NCBI RefSeq assembly: GCF_020784725.1
Contig: NZ_JAJGTZ010000030.1
Coordinates: 62,001-126,000 of the forward strand
Reading direction: 5' to 3'
DNA length: 64,000 nucleotides
Source of the DNA: Limosilactobacillus reuteri
Lineage (GTDB): Bacteria > Bacillota > Bacilli > Lactobacillales > Lactobacillaceae
The position numbers were made by a program, and so were the translations under genes. Below the pieces are notes generated by a model. It was not told the origin of the DNA. It did not search any database and worked only from the letters and a program-made list of their open reading frames with translations. Below, piece after piece: positions 45,117-52,126 of the stretch. Positions within the stretch are counted from its first letter, which is position 1; every line of letters starts with the position of its first letter.

Positions 45117-45507
45117 TAGCTTTATCCTTCTTCAATTTATAGTTACCGTATAAAACTGCCTGCATAATCATGAGTGGTCCCCACATATAATGCATATCTA
45201 ACCAATGCTTAAACTCCTCAGACGGCTCGAACATAGCTTTGTCACCAATTGGGTTAGCGTCATAGTCTTCTTTATCACATTCGCCCATGATTAGTTGGAA
45301 CACCCCATAAATAGTCCATCCTAAGTCGGCAGCTTCTTCTGAATTAAATGCTTCTAACCGTTCGTAGACGCATTTATCAAACTTAATCAACGGAGGAACA
45401 ATCTTATCCTTTTCAATTTTGAAACCGTAAACGCTCTTAAAATCATTAATATTGTTATCGAGCATTTCATGGGACTCTTCTTGGCTGTACGTTTTAATTT
45501 CACTCAT
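45103..45507 (-). CDS. Phage hypothetical protein
   Basis: 134 residues from ATG 45505-45507, overlapping the methyltransferase stop by 8 bases. It is acidic with aromatic-rich C terminus (HWLDMHYMWGPLMIMQAVLYGNY) that might associate with a membrane. No family is recognised. Confidence 0.6.
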   Translation of the reverse strand: MSEIKTYSQEESHEMLDNNINDFKSVYGFKIEKDKIVPPLIKFDKCVYERLEAFNSEEAADLGWTIYGVFQLIMGECDKEDYDANPIGDKAMFEPSEEFKHWLDMHYMWGPLMIMQAVLYGNYKLKKDKANEIN

Positions 45508-45967
45508 TTTTAATAAACACACTCCATTTCGTCTTACTTTTCATATCCCCTAGAATTGGTTGCTGACCAAACGCTTTAAAAACTTCTTTGATTGGTATTT
45601 GATCTTCATTCCACTTAAAAATCATTGTTCCAGTTGGTTTAAGTATTCGCATTATTTCCTTAAAAGCCTTATGGAATTCGTTTGGCCACCCCATTAAATC
45701 AATGGTTCCGTATTTCTTTGCTAACCATGAAGTTTTGCCAGCTCGGACCAAGTGTGGCGGGTCAAATACAATCAAATCGAATGTTTCATCATCAAATGGA
45801 ATATTCTTCCAATCAGCTTGAATATCTGGATTAATTTCAACCTTTCGCTCAGTACCACGATCCATCGCTGTATAGACAGCTTTACGAATATCCATGTAGG
45901 TTGTATGTGGTTCTTGCTTGTCGTACCAGAACATGCGAGAGCCGCAGCACACATCAAGAATTTTCAT
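45500..45967 (-). CDS. Phage SAM-dependent methyltransferase
   Basis: About 155 residues; start at ATG 45965-45967 (MKILDVCCG), with an alternative two codons earlier. MKILDVCCGSRMFWYD is the SAM-binding motif I, DADW-type PDIQADWKNIPFDDETFDLIVFDPPH carries a DPPH catalytic-like motif resembling DPPY of amino-methyltransferases. It may modify phage DNA; a small-molecule substrate cannot be excluded. Confidence 0.75.
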   Translation of the reverse strand: MKILDVCCGSRMFWYDKQEPHTTYMDIRKAVYTAMDRGTERKVEINPDIQADWKNIPFDDETFDLIVFDPPHLVRAGKTSWLAKKYGTIDLMGWPNEFHKAFKEIMRILKPTGTMIFKWNEDQIPIKEVFKAFGQQPILGDMKSKTKWSVFIKNE

Positions 45968-45975
45968 TCGCATTC

Positions 45976-46212
45976 TCACCTCTTTTGGTCTCGATTGCCA
46001 GGCAAGGTTGTCTCTAAATTGTGGAACGTTGGATGTTCAAACTCTTGGTACATTGAAGTAATCCCACGAGCAACCTCATCTTCACCTAGCAAGTCAAGGT
46101 AGAAATTAAGTCTCTGCGTCAACTCGTCCGATTTTCTGATGAGGTTGGCAAACTCAGAAACGACTTGATGGCTAGTCAGTCTGCCTGTTTCTCTTGCTAA
46201 TCGTTGTTTCAT
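45976..46212 (-). CDS. Phage hypothetical protein
   Basis: A 78-residue helical protein (HQVVSEFANLIRKSDELTQRLN) with a basic end. It overlaps the upstream gene by four bases. Function unknown. Confidence 0.6.
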   Translation of the reverse strand: MKQRLARETGRLTSHQVVSEFANLIRKSDELTQRLNFYLDLLGEDEVARGITSMYQEFEHPTFHNLETTLPGNRDQKR

Positions 46213-46373
46213 TCGCTGTCCACCCTTTCATATCCCCAATCAATGTGATCAAATGCTGTTTCTCGTGCTGTCTCTTCTAAATCATCATCAGAAATATTAT
46301 CAGGGACTTCGATAATTTCATCTTCATTAAAGGACGCATTGTTGGGTGATTGAATCCATACTCTAATTTTCAT
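46209..46373 (-). CDS. Phage hypothetical protein, DUF7167-like
   Basis: 54 residues from ATG 46371-46373: MKIRVWIQSPNN then DEIIEVPDNISDDDLEETAR and IDWGYERVDSE. This MKIRVWI...EVPDD...W.YE pattern is common among small phage proteins. GGAG precedes the ATG by ten bases. Function unknown. Confidence 0.6.
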   Translation of the reverse strand: MKIRVWIQSPNNASFNEDEIIEVPDNISDDDLEETARETAFDHIDWGYERVDSE

Positions 46374-46692
46374 TAGCATATTTCTCCAATCGTGGTGCGA
46401 GCCATTCGTACGCCTGCATAGGCGAATCAAAGCTGGCATTCAATTCTTCAATCCAATCTTCTGCTTTGGGTGGATAGACATAAGTTGACCATGTTACTAA
46501 AGGAACATCGCCAAATCGATTAATTATTTGACTTGGTATTGGTAAACCAGTTACTTTTTCGTTCCACCAATAGCCGTTGTCAATCTGGTCAATTTGCTCT
46601 AACTCAATTTTCCATCCTTGCTTAACTAATTTTTGAAAAATTTTAAATCGTATTTCTAGGGACTGATTTAACCAATTAAATAGTTCCATCAT
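46363..46692 (-). CDS. Phage hypothetical protein
   Basis: 109 residues from ATG 46690-46692 (GGAGGAAGAGA upstream). GYWWNEKVTGLPIPSQII and FDSPMQAYEWLAPRLEKY are visible, a small mixed fold. It overlaps the neighbouring stop and start. Function unknown. Confidence 0.6.
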   Translation of the reverse strand: MMELFNWLNQSLEIRFKIFQKLVKQGWKIELEQIDQIDNGYWWNEKVTGLPIPSQIINRFGDVPLVTWSTYVYPPKAEDWIEELNASFDSPMQAYEWLAPRLEKYANEN

Positions 46693-46906
46693 TCTCTTCC
46701 TCCTCTCTTTCATTGCGCTTCTCTGCTGCCACCGTTAAGTTCATCAATTGCAACGCTGGGTCTACTCCCTGCTCTTTACATAACACGGTAATTGCTTGGT
46801 ATAGAACTCCCATAATCTCTTTAGGCTCAAACCCTAGCGCATAGAAGCCAGCTAGGCATTTATCTTTATTAACTTTTAGAACAATGGTTTCTCCATGCTT
46901 ATTCAT
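46676..46906 (-). CDS. Phage hypothetical protein
   Basis: A 76-residue protein, largely helical (FEPKEIMGVLYQAITVLC) with a Glu/Arg-rich tail. It overlaps the next gene by 17 bases. Function unknown. Confidence 0.6.
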   Translation of the reverse strand: MNKHGETIVLKVNKDKCLAGFYALGFEPKEIMGVLYQAITVLCKEQGVDPALQLMNLTVAAEKRNEREEEENDGTI

Positions 46907-46917
46907 CTCATCACTTC

Positions 46918-47106
46918 CTACATCTGTTGGATAATATGCACTAATCCCAAGATTACGAACATCAGAGCGATTGGATAAAGAAGAAGATGTTCATGTAGTG
47001 GCTTTTTCATCGGCCAAAGGGTTACTTCTCCAAATAGCAAAACAAAGAGCATCCCCGAAAGTACACATGTTTGAAATCCGAGATTAAAATAATCTTGTTT
47101 GTCCAT
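46918..47106 (-). CDS. Small two-span phage membrane protein
   Basis: 62 residues from ATG 47104-47106 with AAGGTAAAG upstream. Two hydrophobic helices (CVLSGMLFVLLFGEVTLW and LLYPIALMFVILGLVHII) joined by KKPLHEHL. Function unknown; it could act in superinfection or membrane tethering of replication. Confidence 0.6.
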   Translation of the reverse strand: MDKQDYFNLGFQTCVLSGMLFVLLFGEVTLWPMKKPLHEHLLLYPIALMFVILGLVHIIQQM

Positions 47107-47116
47107 TAGCTTTACC

Positions 47117-47563
47117 TTACAATGCACGGCGTTGAAGCTTAATAAATGGCAATTTACCCATTACATCAATTGTCTCATCATAGGTGAATGCCTTAGCTTC
47201 TGAACGTTCCTGTGTGACTGAAAAGTTAATATTTACACCTTGGTATTGAGTATTAACTCCAGGGACCTCTTTTAGGTAACGTGGGGATGTTGCATAGTTG
47301 CCACCAACTTCTAGGCAATACATTGGCTTATCCCGTTCATCTAATTCGGTTAAGGAATACTCCATCACAACCTTAGCAATCCTTTTTTGAACCGACTTAG
47401 ATAATTTAGGACGGCCATACATCTGAAACCGGCCTACTCTTGTTTGACTTACTCTTGCTACTTCGTAATAGTCAATCATTACCATCAGTGCGTTTTCAAT
47501 CTTACTTTGTTTCAAATTCAAGCCAAATTCAGCCATTTTGTTTCTAAATTCTGATGTTTCCAT
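47117..47563 (-). CDS. Phage hypothetical protein of the replication module
   Basis: A 148-residue protein next to the replisome organizer. It has a helical N terminus (FRNKMAEFGLNLKQSKIENA), then MYGRPKLSKSVQKRIAKVVMEYS. No family is recognised; position suggests a role with the replication initiator. Confidence 0.6.
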   Translation of the reverse strand: METSEFRNKMAEFGLNLKQSKIENALMVMIDYYEVARVSQTRVGRFQMYGRPKLSKSVQKRIAKVVMEYSLTELDERDKPMYCLEVGGNYATSPRYLKEVPGVNTQYQGVNINFSVTQERSEAKAFTYDETIDVMGKLPFIKLQRRAL

Positions 47564-47588
47564 TTTCTTATTTCTCCTCGCTCAATAT

Positions 47589-48497
47589 TTATTCGCCTAA
47601 TTTATAAACTGGAATAAGAGGCTTATTGCCTACTGGTGCCACTACCCTGCCATTATGAACATCATCGTCATGTTGAACGGCTTCGAGACTAGTAAGTCCC
47701 TGCTGCTTATAACGATTAAGAATTGTACGCAGGTATGCAAAAGATGGTCGATCAGCATTGTCAGACATCGAATCAATCGCAAATGCTACCACGTCGCCAC
47801 CAAGTTCATTCACGAACGCTTTTAATTCGTTTTGTGATTTTGGGGATGCGAGCTTTTTATAATATGAATTAAGAGTAGTACTAGTAGTAGTATTTAAATT
47901 ATCTTTACTCTTACTTAACTTAACTCTATCCTTACCTAACCTAACCTGTGGATCCATTTCGGTTCCATTCTGGTTCCAATTTGGTTCCATGGTACTAATT
48001 CCTTGTCCCCGTTGAAGTTGGGGATTTTCTTCAAAAAAATTACTGTTATTTTTGGAACCATTTTGGATACATTCTGGTTCCACCTTGTCTCCACTTTGGA
48101 TCCGTTTTGGTTCCATTTCGGTTCCAACTTGGTTCCGTTCTGTCTCCAAGTCGGATACAAATTGGTACCGTTTATTCTTATCAAGACCAATTAATTTTCG
48201 ATCATCTGTGTAGATTGTTGGAGTATAACGATCTTTTTTTACATAGTTAGATACTAACCAATCCTTAATAACAACCACACCATCATCAAAGACAATCAAG
48301 TAATCTTTTTCAACTAATGCTTTAAGATCGTCCTCACTAGCGCCAATCATGCGTTTAATTGACTTAGGATTACCCACAAATCCATCATCGTCAGCATTCA
48401 TTCCCAAATGGAAATAAAGTGACTGAGCCGTCATCCCCATATCTAGGAATTTATCTGTCTCTGTTACCTTTTGACTAAACATTCTGCGTTGTGCCAT
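47589..48497 (-). CDS. Phage replication initiator / replisome organizer with internal iterons
   Basis: A 302-residue protein. Residues 1-110 match the replisome organizer N-terminal winged-helix domain (AQRRMFSQKVTETDKFLDMG, LYFHLGMNADDDGFVGNPKSIKRMIG). Residues 115-195 are an 11-residue periodic linker (EPxxxQxG) produced by 11-bp DNA repeats. The C terminus (LASPKSQNELKAFVNELGG, RPSFAYLRTILNRYKQQG) resembles a DnaD-like domain. No helicase loader gene is seen next to it. Confidence 0.85.
   Translation of the reverse strand: MAQRRMFSQKVTETDKFLDMGMTAQSLYFHLGMNADDDGFVGNPKSIKRMIGASEDDLKALVEKDYLIVFDDGVVVIKDWLVSNYVKKDRYTPTIYTDDRKLIGLDKNKRYQFVSDLETERNQVGTEMEPKRIQSGDKVEPECIQNGSKNNSNFFEENPQLQRGQGISTMEPNWNQNGTEMDPQVRLGKDRVKLSKSKDNLNTTTSTTLNSYYKKLASPKSQNELKAFVNELGGDVVAFAIDSMSDNADRPSFAYLRTILNRYKQQGLTSLEAVQHDDDVHNGRVVAPVGNKPLIPVYKLGE
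47951..47994. repeat. Four 11-bp iterons in the replication gene
   Basis: Four tandem 11-base units, plus-strand pattern GTTCCATTTNG, in the coding region between the two larger domains. They are the smaller of two clusters in this gene. Confidence 0.8.
48055..48175. repeat. Ten to eleven 11-bp iterons, candidate phage origin
   Basis: Consecutive 11-base units, consensus G(T/A)TCC(A/G)TTTTG on the plus strand, repeated across about 120 bases without a break in period. All three reading frames therefore show an 11-residue peptide period. DNA-level repeats within a replication initiator gene are the classic form of a theta-type phage origin. Confidence 0.75.
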
Positions 48498-48508
48498 TAT
48501 TAATCCCC

Positions 48509-48724
48509 CTAATTGTTTTGGTAAAACTCATTGACTTGTTTTTCAAAGTCTTGATACTCACTTAGCCGGCTAATGTGATAGCCAATATCCTGGGCTATCT
48601 TCATTTGATGGCTATGAGACTCAACGTGCTTAAACTTATCGCATAAATTGCTAATAAAAATGGCTTGGCCAATTACATCATTGGCTAAGCTCTCAACTTT
48701 TTCTGCTGTGTCATTATCTGGCAT
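48509..48724 (-). CDS. Phage hypothetical protein
   Basis: A 71-residue helical, acidic protein (AEKVESLANDVIGQAIFISN, ISRLSEYQDFEKQVNEFY). It precedes the replication gene by 11 bases. Function unknown. Confidence 0.6.
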   Translation of the reverse strand: MPDNDTAEKVESLANDVIGQAIFISNLCDKFKHVESHSHQMKIAQDIGYHISRLSEYQDFEKQVNEFYQNN

Positions 48725-48728
48725 ATGG

Positions 48729-48800
48729 TATAATCTCCTTATAAAATCTTCTTCCCAAAGATTTTTTATTTGCCATCGGTGCTCCTATCACCGGTGGCTT
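48729..48800 (+). other. Plus-strand promoter-like element and terminator within the early operon
   Basis: TGGTATAAT (extended -10, about 48727-48735) and a GCCATCGGTG/CACCGGTGGC stem followed by TTTTTT (48772-48800). These could produce a short RNA antisense to the junction of two early genes. No -35 box is evident. Confidence 0.3.
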
Positions 48801-48939
48801 TTTTATTGCAATCCCAGAGCATTAATGAATAAAGGAACAGCAGTACTACTGCTCCATCATATTCATTAATCCCTGCGCAATAGGCAATCCAAGCACCCAT
48901 TAGCATCGCTACGATCCTAGAGTTAACAATCTTTGTCAT
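48766..48939 (-). CDS. 57-residue phage membrane protein
   Basis: ATG 48937-48939 with GGAGGTGATC directly upstream. Two hydrophobic stretches (IVAMLMGAWIAYCAGI and AVVLLFLYSLMLW), then a polar tail NKKATGDRSTDGK. It overlaps the upstream gene by four bases. Function unknown. Confidence 0.6.
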   Translation of the reverse strand: MTKIVNSRIVAMLMGAWIAYCAGINEYDGAVVLLFLYSLMLWDCNKKATGDRSTDGK

Positions 48940-49139
48940 TTGATCACCTCCTTCTTTGATACTTTGCCGTACTTAATCAAATTCTCAAAGTAACGAACCT
49001 GTTCCCAGACATAATCATCAGTAGGTCGTCCCCCACTGAGAAAATGCCATCCTAAGCGATAAAGCACGTCTTGAATATATTCAATTGGAAAATCATATTC
49101 AGTCATTAGAGTACAAAGACGTTTAGTGCCATCTTCCAT
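48936..49139 (-). CDS. Phage hypothetical protein, DUF6877-like
   Basis: 67 residues from ATG 49137-49139 (GGAGGTGAAGATC). DFPIEYIQDVLYRLGWHFLSGG and VWEQVRYFENLIKYGK fit a small phage family with this L-x-x-V-x-x-RL...SGG...YVxNLI pattern. Function unknown. Confidence 0.6.
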   Translation of the reverse strand: MEDGTKRLCTLMTEYDFPIEYIQDVLYRLGWHFLSGGRPTDDYVWEQVRYFENLIKYGKVSKKEVIK

Positions 49140-49151
49140 GATCTTCACCTC

Positions 49152-49268
49152 CTAGTGTTTCTTGCGGTATTTTTCTTTTAGTAATTGATCGCCTCTAATA
49201 ACATGGCAAACAGTACAAGCAAGAAAAATTACAATAATTACCACCCAGGGCATTGCTAGTCCTAACAT
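49152..49268 (-). CDS. 38-residue phage membrane peptide
   Basis: MLGLAMPWVVIIVIFLACTV then CHVIRGDQLLKEKYRKKH; ribosome-binding site GGAGGTGAGGGG directly before ATG 49266-49268. One membrane helix and a basic tail. It is too short for common gene finders. Confidence 0.55.
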   Translation of the reverse strand: MLGLAMPWVVIIVIFLACTVCHVIRGDQLLKEKYRKKH

Positions 49269-49272
49269 CCCC

Positions 49273-49503
49273 TCACCTCCTTCGATTACGTCCTAGCAAG
49301 TTGTCCCAATGCTTCTTCGTTCTCCATTTGAGGAATTCTTGATAACGGTTCTCATCAATTAAGCCGTATTTTGACTTGTCGTAGATGATTGCGTCACGAT
49401 AATCAGATTTAAAGCATTCGTCCATTCTCGCATTAAATGTACTGTCTGAATAGCCATAATCGGCCATGATCTCTTCTTTTGTTTTCCAGCCGTTGGCCAT
49501 CAT
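49273..49503 (-). CDS. Phage DNA-binding protein, DUF771/excisionase-like
   Basis: A 76-residue protein with an N-terminal helix-turn-helix region (KTKEEIMADYGYSDSTFNARMD) and a basic end (KKHWDNLLGRNRRR). AGGAGC lies eight bases before the ATG. Its position in the early operon near cro fits a DUF771-like or excisionase-like regulator. Confidence 0.6.
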   Translation of the reverse strand: MMANGWKTKEEIMADYGYSDSTFNARMDECFKSDYRDAIIYDKSKYGLIDENRYQEFLKWRTKKHWDNLLGRNRRR

Positions 49504-49609
49504 GTTAATCAGCTCCTTTCTTTTGCTATACTTAACTCATCCTCTAATGAAAATAAGTTTCCGACAGTAATTTATGAAACTGAACTTACTTATGATGGAT
49601 TAGCAGACA

Positions 49610-49855
49610 TCACTTATGATCTGTCTCATTTGCCTTCTTCAAAGTAATTAGTTCGATAGGCAAGTCAACGTCTATCTCATCCGGTATAAGCTCAACAGTA
49701 AGCTTTGGTTTAGATCCAGCTTTCATATTCAAATTTAATCCGGTAACTCCATGGCCAAGCTTTTGACCATTAAGATAAACATCGCATTCATACGAATAGC
49801 CGTTAGTTTCATAACTGGTTATTCGTTTTTTTATTTGAAGTTTTATTGGTTTCAT
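49610..49855 (-). CDS. Phage hypothetical protein
   Basis: An 81-residue beta-rich protein (YSYECDVYLNGQKLGHGVTG, KPKLTVELIPDEIDV). GGGGATGATC precedes the ATG. It is a common small early phage protein of unknown function. Confidence 0.6.
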   Translation of the reverse strand: MKPIKLQIKKRITSYETNGYSYECDVYLNGQKLGHGVTGLNLNMKAGSKPKLTVELIPDEIDVDLPIELITLKKANETDHK

Positions 49856-49886
49856 TTGATCATCCCCTCGTTGCTGTCGTTCGTTT

Positions 49887-49916
49887 TGCTATAATCACCT
49901 AGAAAGGTGGTGATTT
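49887..49916 (+). promoter_or_regulatory. Promoter with operator-like inverted repeat
   Basis: TGCTATAAT (49887-49895) is an extended -10. An inverted repeat AATCACC (49893-49899) / GGTGATT (49909-49915) overlaps it and the ribosome-binding site. It drives the plus-strand 118-residue gene. Confidence 0.5.
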
Positions 49917-49919
49917 TTT

Positions 49920-50276
49920 ATGCAAACTGTTCGTAAAGAACGAATTATTTTGAAAAAACTTATAAAATACTCCAATAAAAAGCAGGACACCATTAGTTTT
50001 GAAGCCCTAAATATTAAAGATGATTTCTATCCAAAAGAATTGGAGAAAAAACGCCTTGTTAATATTGTTGGCACTGGTCACGAAGACGATTACGGACATT
50101 TTGAACACTACAATCATCTTCGCCTCACCGAGCAAGGTAAACATTATTTTGAAAAACGATTTGAAATTAACAAAGAACTCATGCTTAAAAGTTTTTGGTT
50201 ACCTATTGGAGTTGCCTTTGTCACTAGTCTTTTGACTAACGGAGTATTATACGGAATAAAATTGTTGTTAAAATAG
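49920..50276 (+). CDS. Plus-strand phage protein with C-terminal membrane helix
   Basis: A 118-residue protein read against the early operon, with AAGGTGGTGA upstream. Residues 5-85 look like a winged-helix/YjcQ-like domain (DTISFEALNIKDDFYPKELEKK, HLRLTEQGKHYFEKRF); residues 96-115 form a membrane helix (LPIGVAFVTSLLTNGVLYGI). Opposite strand and own promoter suggest it is expressed in the lysogen. Confidence 0.65.
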   Translation: MQTVRKERIILKKLIKYSNKKQDTISFEALNIKDDFYPKELEKKRLVNIVGTGHEDDYGHFEHYNHLRLTEQGKHYFEKRFEINKELMLKSFWLPIGVAFVTSLLTNGVLYGIKLLLK

Positions 50277-50364
50277 CTATTACTGCACTTACAGAAATTG
50301 ATGTTACCCATCCAAAAGCTGATTCGTTCATTCGTTTCAGCTTTTTCTTTTCCTCTTCATTCAT
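50236..50364 (-). CDS. 42-residue phage membrane peptide
   Basis: ATG 50362-50364 preceded by GGGGGATGATC. A charged N terminus (MNEEEKKKLKRMNESAFGW) and one membrane helix (VTSISVSAVIAILTTILF). Its 3' end overlaps the plus-strand gene by 41 bases, tail to tail. Function unknown. Confidence 0.5.
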   Translation of the reverse strand: MNEEEKKKLKRMNESAFGWVTSISVSAVIAILTTILFRIILR

Positions 50365-50376
50365 TTGATCATCCCC

Positions 50377-50583
50377 CTACATATTCAAGACACGGTAAAT
50401 CTTCTTGCGAATTTCAATTGCTTTGGGTGAATTGTCGCCTTTAATAGCTCGATTAACTTGTTGACGATTAATGTTTAGCAAACGGGATAATTCGGCTTGC
50501 GTCATGTCACGTTCAAGAAGCTTCATTTTGATGTTACGTTCAACATCTGCTGTTGCCTTTTCAAGTTCATTTTCTACTGGCAT
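50377..50583 (-). CDS. Cro-like helix-turn-helix repressor
   Basis: A 68-residue XRE-type DNA-binding protein (KLLERDMTQAELSRLLNINRQQVNRAIKG). It is the first gene of the leftward early operon and divergent from cI across the operators. It probably plays the Cro role in the lysis decision. Confidence 0.75.
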   Translation of the reverse strand: MPVENELEKATADVERNIKMKLLERDMTQAELSRLLNINRQQVNRAIKGDNSPKAIEIRKKIYRVLNM

Positions 50584-50630
50584 AGGTGCTTTTCTCCTCT
50601 CTTATTTTGTTTATCAACTTGTTGCCAACT

Positions 50631-50648
50631 ATTAGCACATGTGCTAAT
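50631..50648. promoter_or_regulatory. Operator O1
   Basis: ATTAGCACATGTGCTAAT, an 18-bp perfect palindrome with a GCACATGTGC core, immediately upstream of the cro-like gene. Confidence 0.8.
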
Positions 50649-50713
50649 ATGATGTTAAAAAATAAAGCAACAAACGTTATTATCCTTAGCTTTTTTGCCT
50701 GTTGCTTAACTTG

Positions 50714-50778
50714 TTGACAACTATATTATTACGCACATGTGCTAAATATGCAAGGATAAATTACGCACTTTTGCTAAT
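50714..50778. promoter_or_regulatory. Operators O2 and O3 with candidate promoter
   Basis: A second GCACATGTGC core lies at 50733-50742 and a degenerate GCACTTTTGC at 50765-50774. TTGACA (50714-50719) precedes O2. The segment AACTTGTTGNCAACTAT occurs both here and next to O1, so the control region appears duplicated. Confidence 0.65.
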
Positions 50779-50810
50779 TGATTTTAAAAAAAGAAAAGAG
50801 AATACTTGCT

Positions 50811-51119
50811 ATGACAACATTTGAGCGTATTAAGGAACTTGCGAAAAAGCGTGGATATACATTATCTGCACTTAATGATAAAGCTGGTTTAGGAACTAAT
50901 TCAATTTACCATTGGAAAAACAAAACTCCTAGTACACAGTCTTTAAATAAAGTTGCTAAAGTGTTAGGAGTGTCAGCTGACTATCTACTAGGTGAAACCG
51001 AAAAGAAAAAGACTGCTGACCTTGCAGACAAAGATACTGTCTTTACATTTGAAGGGAGGGAAATTCCACCAGAAGATCTAGAATACATGAAACGTTTATT
51101 GCGTGGTGATGATGAATGA
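50811..51119 (+). CDS. CI-like prophage repressor
   Basis: 102 residues from ATG 50811. An N-terminal XRE helix-turn-helix (ERIKELAKKRGYTLSALNDKAGLGTNSIYHWKN, then PSTQSLNKVAKVLGVSADYLLG) and a short C-terminal tail, without the S24 autoproteolysis domain. Inactivation therefore probably depends on the ImmA-like protease encoded next, which overlaps it by ATGA. Confidence 0.85.
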   Translation: MTTFERIKELAKKRGYTLSALNDKAGLGTNSIYHWKNKTPSTQSLNKVAKVLGVSADYLLGETEKKKTADLADKDTVFTFEGREIPPEDLEYMKRLLRGDDE

Positions 51120-51544
51120 TATATCAACAAACAGAAGAAGCTTGCGATTATTTGCTAGAAAAAGCTAAAGAATATCATATTGATGTTAAGTGGAAACATT
51201 TTTCGCCTACCACCCCTCCAGGTAGCAGTTATGAATACAGACGTGTAGTAATGAATCTTGATTGGCATAGACCCGAAGAACTAATTTTTCAATTAGCGCA
51301 CGAGATTGCCCATGTTATTCACGGTGACATTGGAGATGTGGTCTTTTATCATGCAAGCTTTACAGGAAAAGAATCAGTTGAATATAAAGCGAACGTTGGG
51401 GCCGTTGAATTATTAGTTCCCTTTTATTGCCAGGGAACTGAATTTCAATGTGTCAACAGCGCTAATTTTATGCAATCTTTTCATGTGCCTCACTACCTTT
51501 CTGATGTAGTAAGGGACAAAATTTGGGAATGTTATGTGAAATAA
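51116..51544 (+). CDS. ImmA/IrrE family metallopeptidase
   Basis: A 142-residue protease with the zinc motif FQLAHEIAHVIHGD near residue 60. In ICEBs1 and related phages ImmA cleaves the repressor on induction. It overlaps the repressor gene by four bases (ATGA), which supports that role here. Confidence 0.85.
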   Translation: MIYQQTEEACDYLLEKAKEYHIDVKWKHFSPTTPPGSSYEYRRVVMNLDWHRPEELIFQLAHEIAHVIHGDIGDVVFYHASFTGKESVEYKANVGAVELLVPFYCQGTEFQCVNSANFMQSFHVPHYLSDVVRDKIWECYVK

Positions 51545-51611
51545 TGAATTTATGACCAAATACTGAAGTCATTAAAAGCTGAAATTTATATTAAGGAGGC
51601 TTTTTCAAATT

Positions 51612-52115
51612 ATGAAAAAAGCTATTTATAAAGGAATGGTATTAGTCGCTGCTATTTCCTTTACTGGTATTGTTACTGTCGCTACTTCACCTGCTTCAAA
51701 GGTCGAAGCCAGTTCTTCTGCTTTATCAAAAACATATAAAGTAGGCAAGACTGCTACATACAAAGGGGTTTCACTTAAAGTTAACAGTGTGAAATATGTA
51801 GAGCCTGGAGAATATGACTCTATCGATTCTGGAAAGCACTATATTGTTGCTAATGTAACCATTACTAATAAGAGTCGGAAGAGTTATGACTACAATCCAT
51901 TTGACTTCAAGCTAAATGTTAATGGTAATAACACCGATTTTGATGCTTCACCTGATGATGTTGAAGATTTATTAGACAGTGGAACGTTAGATAAGGGTTC
52001 ATCTGTAACTGGTAATTTAGCCGGCGAAATTAAGCAAGGCGCTAAAAATCCTAAGCTAAAAATGCAAGTGAACGTTCTAGATGATTCCAAGAATATTACG
52101 TTCAGCTTAAAATAG
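51612..52115 (+). CDS. Secreted DUF4352-like protein, possible lysogenic conversion factor
   Basis: A 167-residue protein with a signal peptide (MKKAIYKGMVLVAAISFTGI, cleavage near SKVEA-SS). The mature part is beta-rich (KTATYKGVSLKVNSVKYV, HYIVANVTITNKSRKSYDYN, GNLAGEI) and resembles telokin/immunoglobulin-like DUF4352 proteins. AAGGAGG precedes it. It lies between immA and int, a region that commonly holds lysogen-expressed cargo. Confidence 0.7.
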   Translation: MKKAIYKGMVLVAAISFTGIVTVATSPASKVEASSSALSKTYKVGKTATYKGVSLKVNSVKYVEPGEYDSIDSGKHYIVANVTITNKSRKSYDYNPFDFKLNVNGNNTDFDASPDDVEDLLDSGTLDKGSSVTGNLAGEIKQGAKNPKLKMQVNVLDDSKNITFSLK

Positions 52116-52126
52116 GGGGATCTTTC

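Noticed and set aside
47936-48190. 84-codon ORF in another frame of the replication gene with a repetitive peptide
   Set aside because: The 11-bp repeats give a repetitive peptide in every frame; the real frame is fixed by the conserved N- and C-terminal domains.
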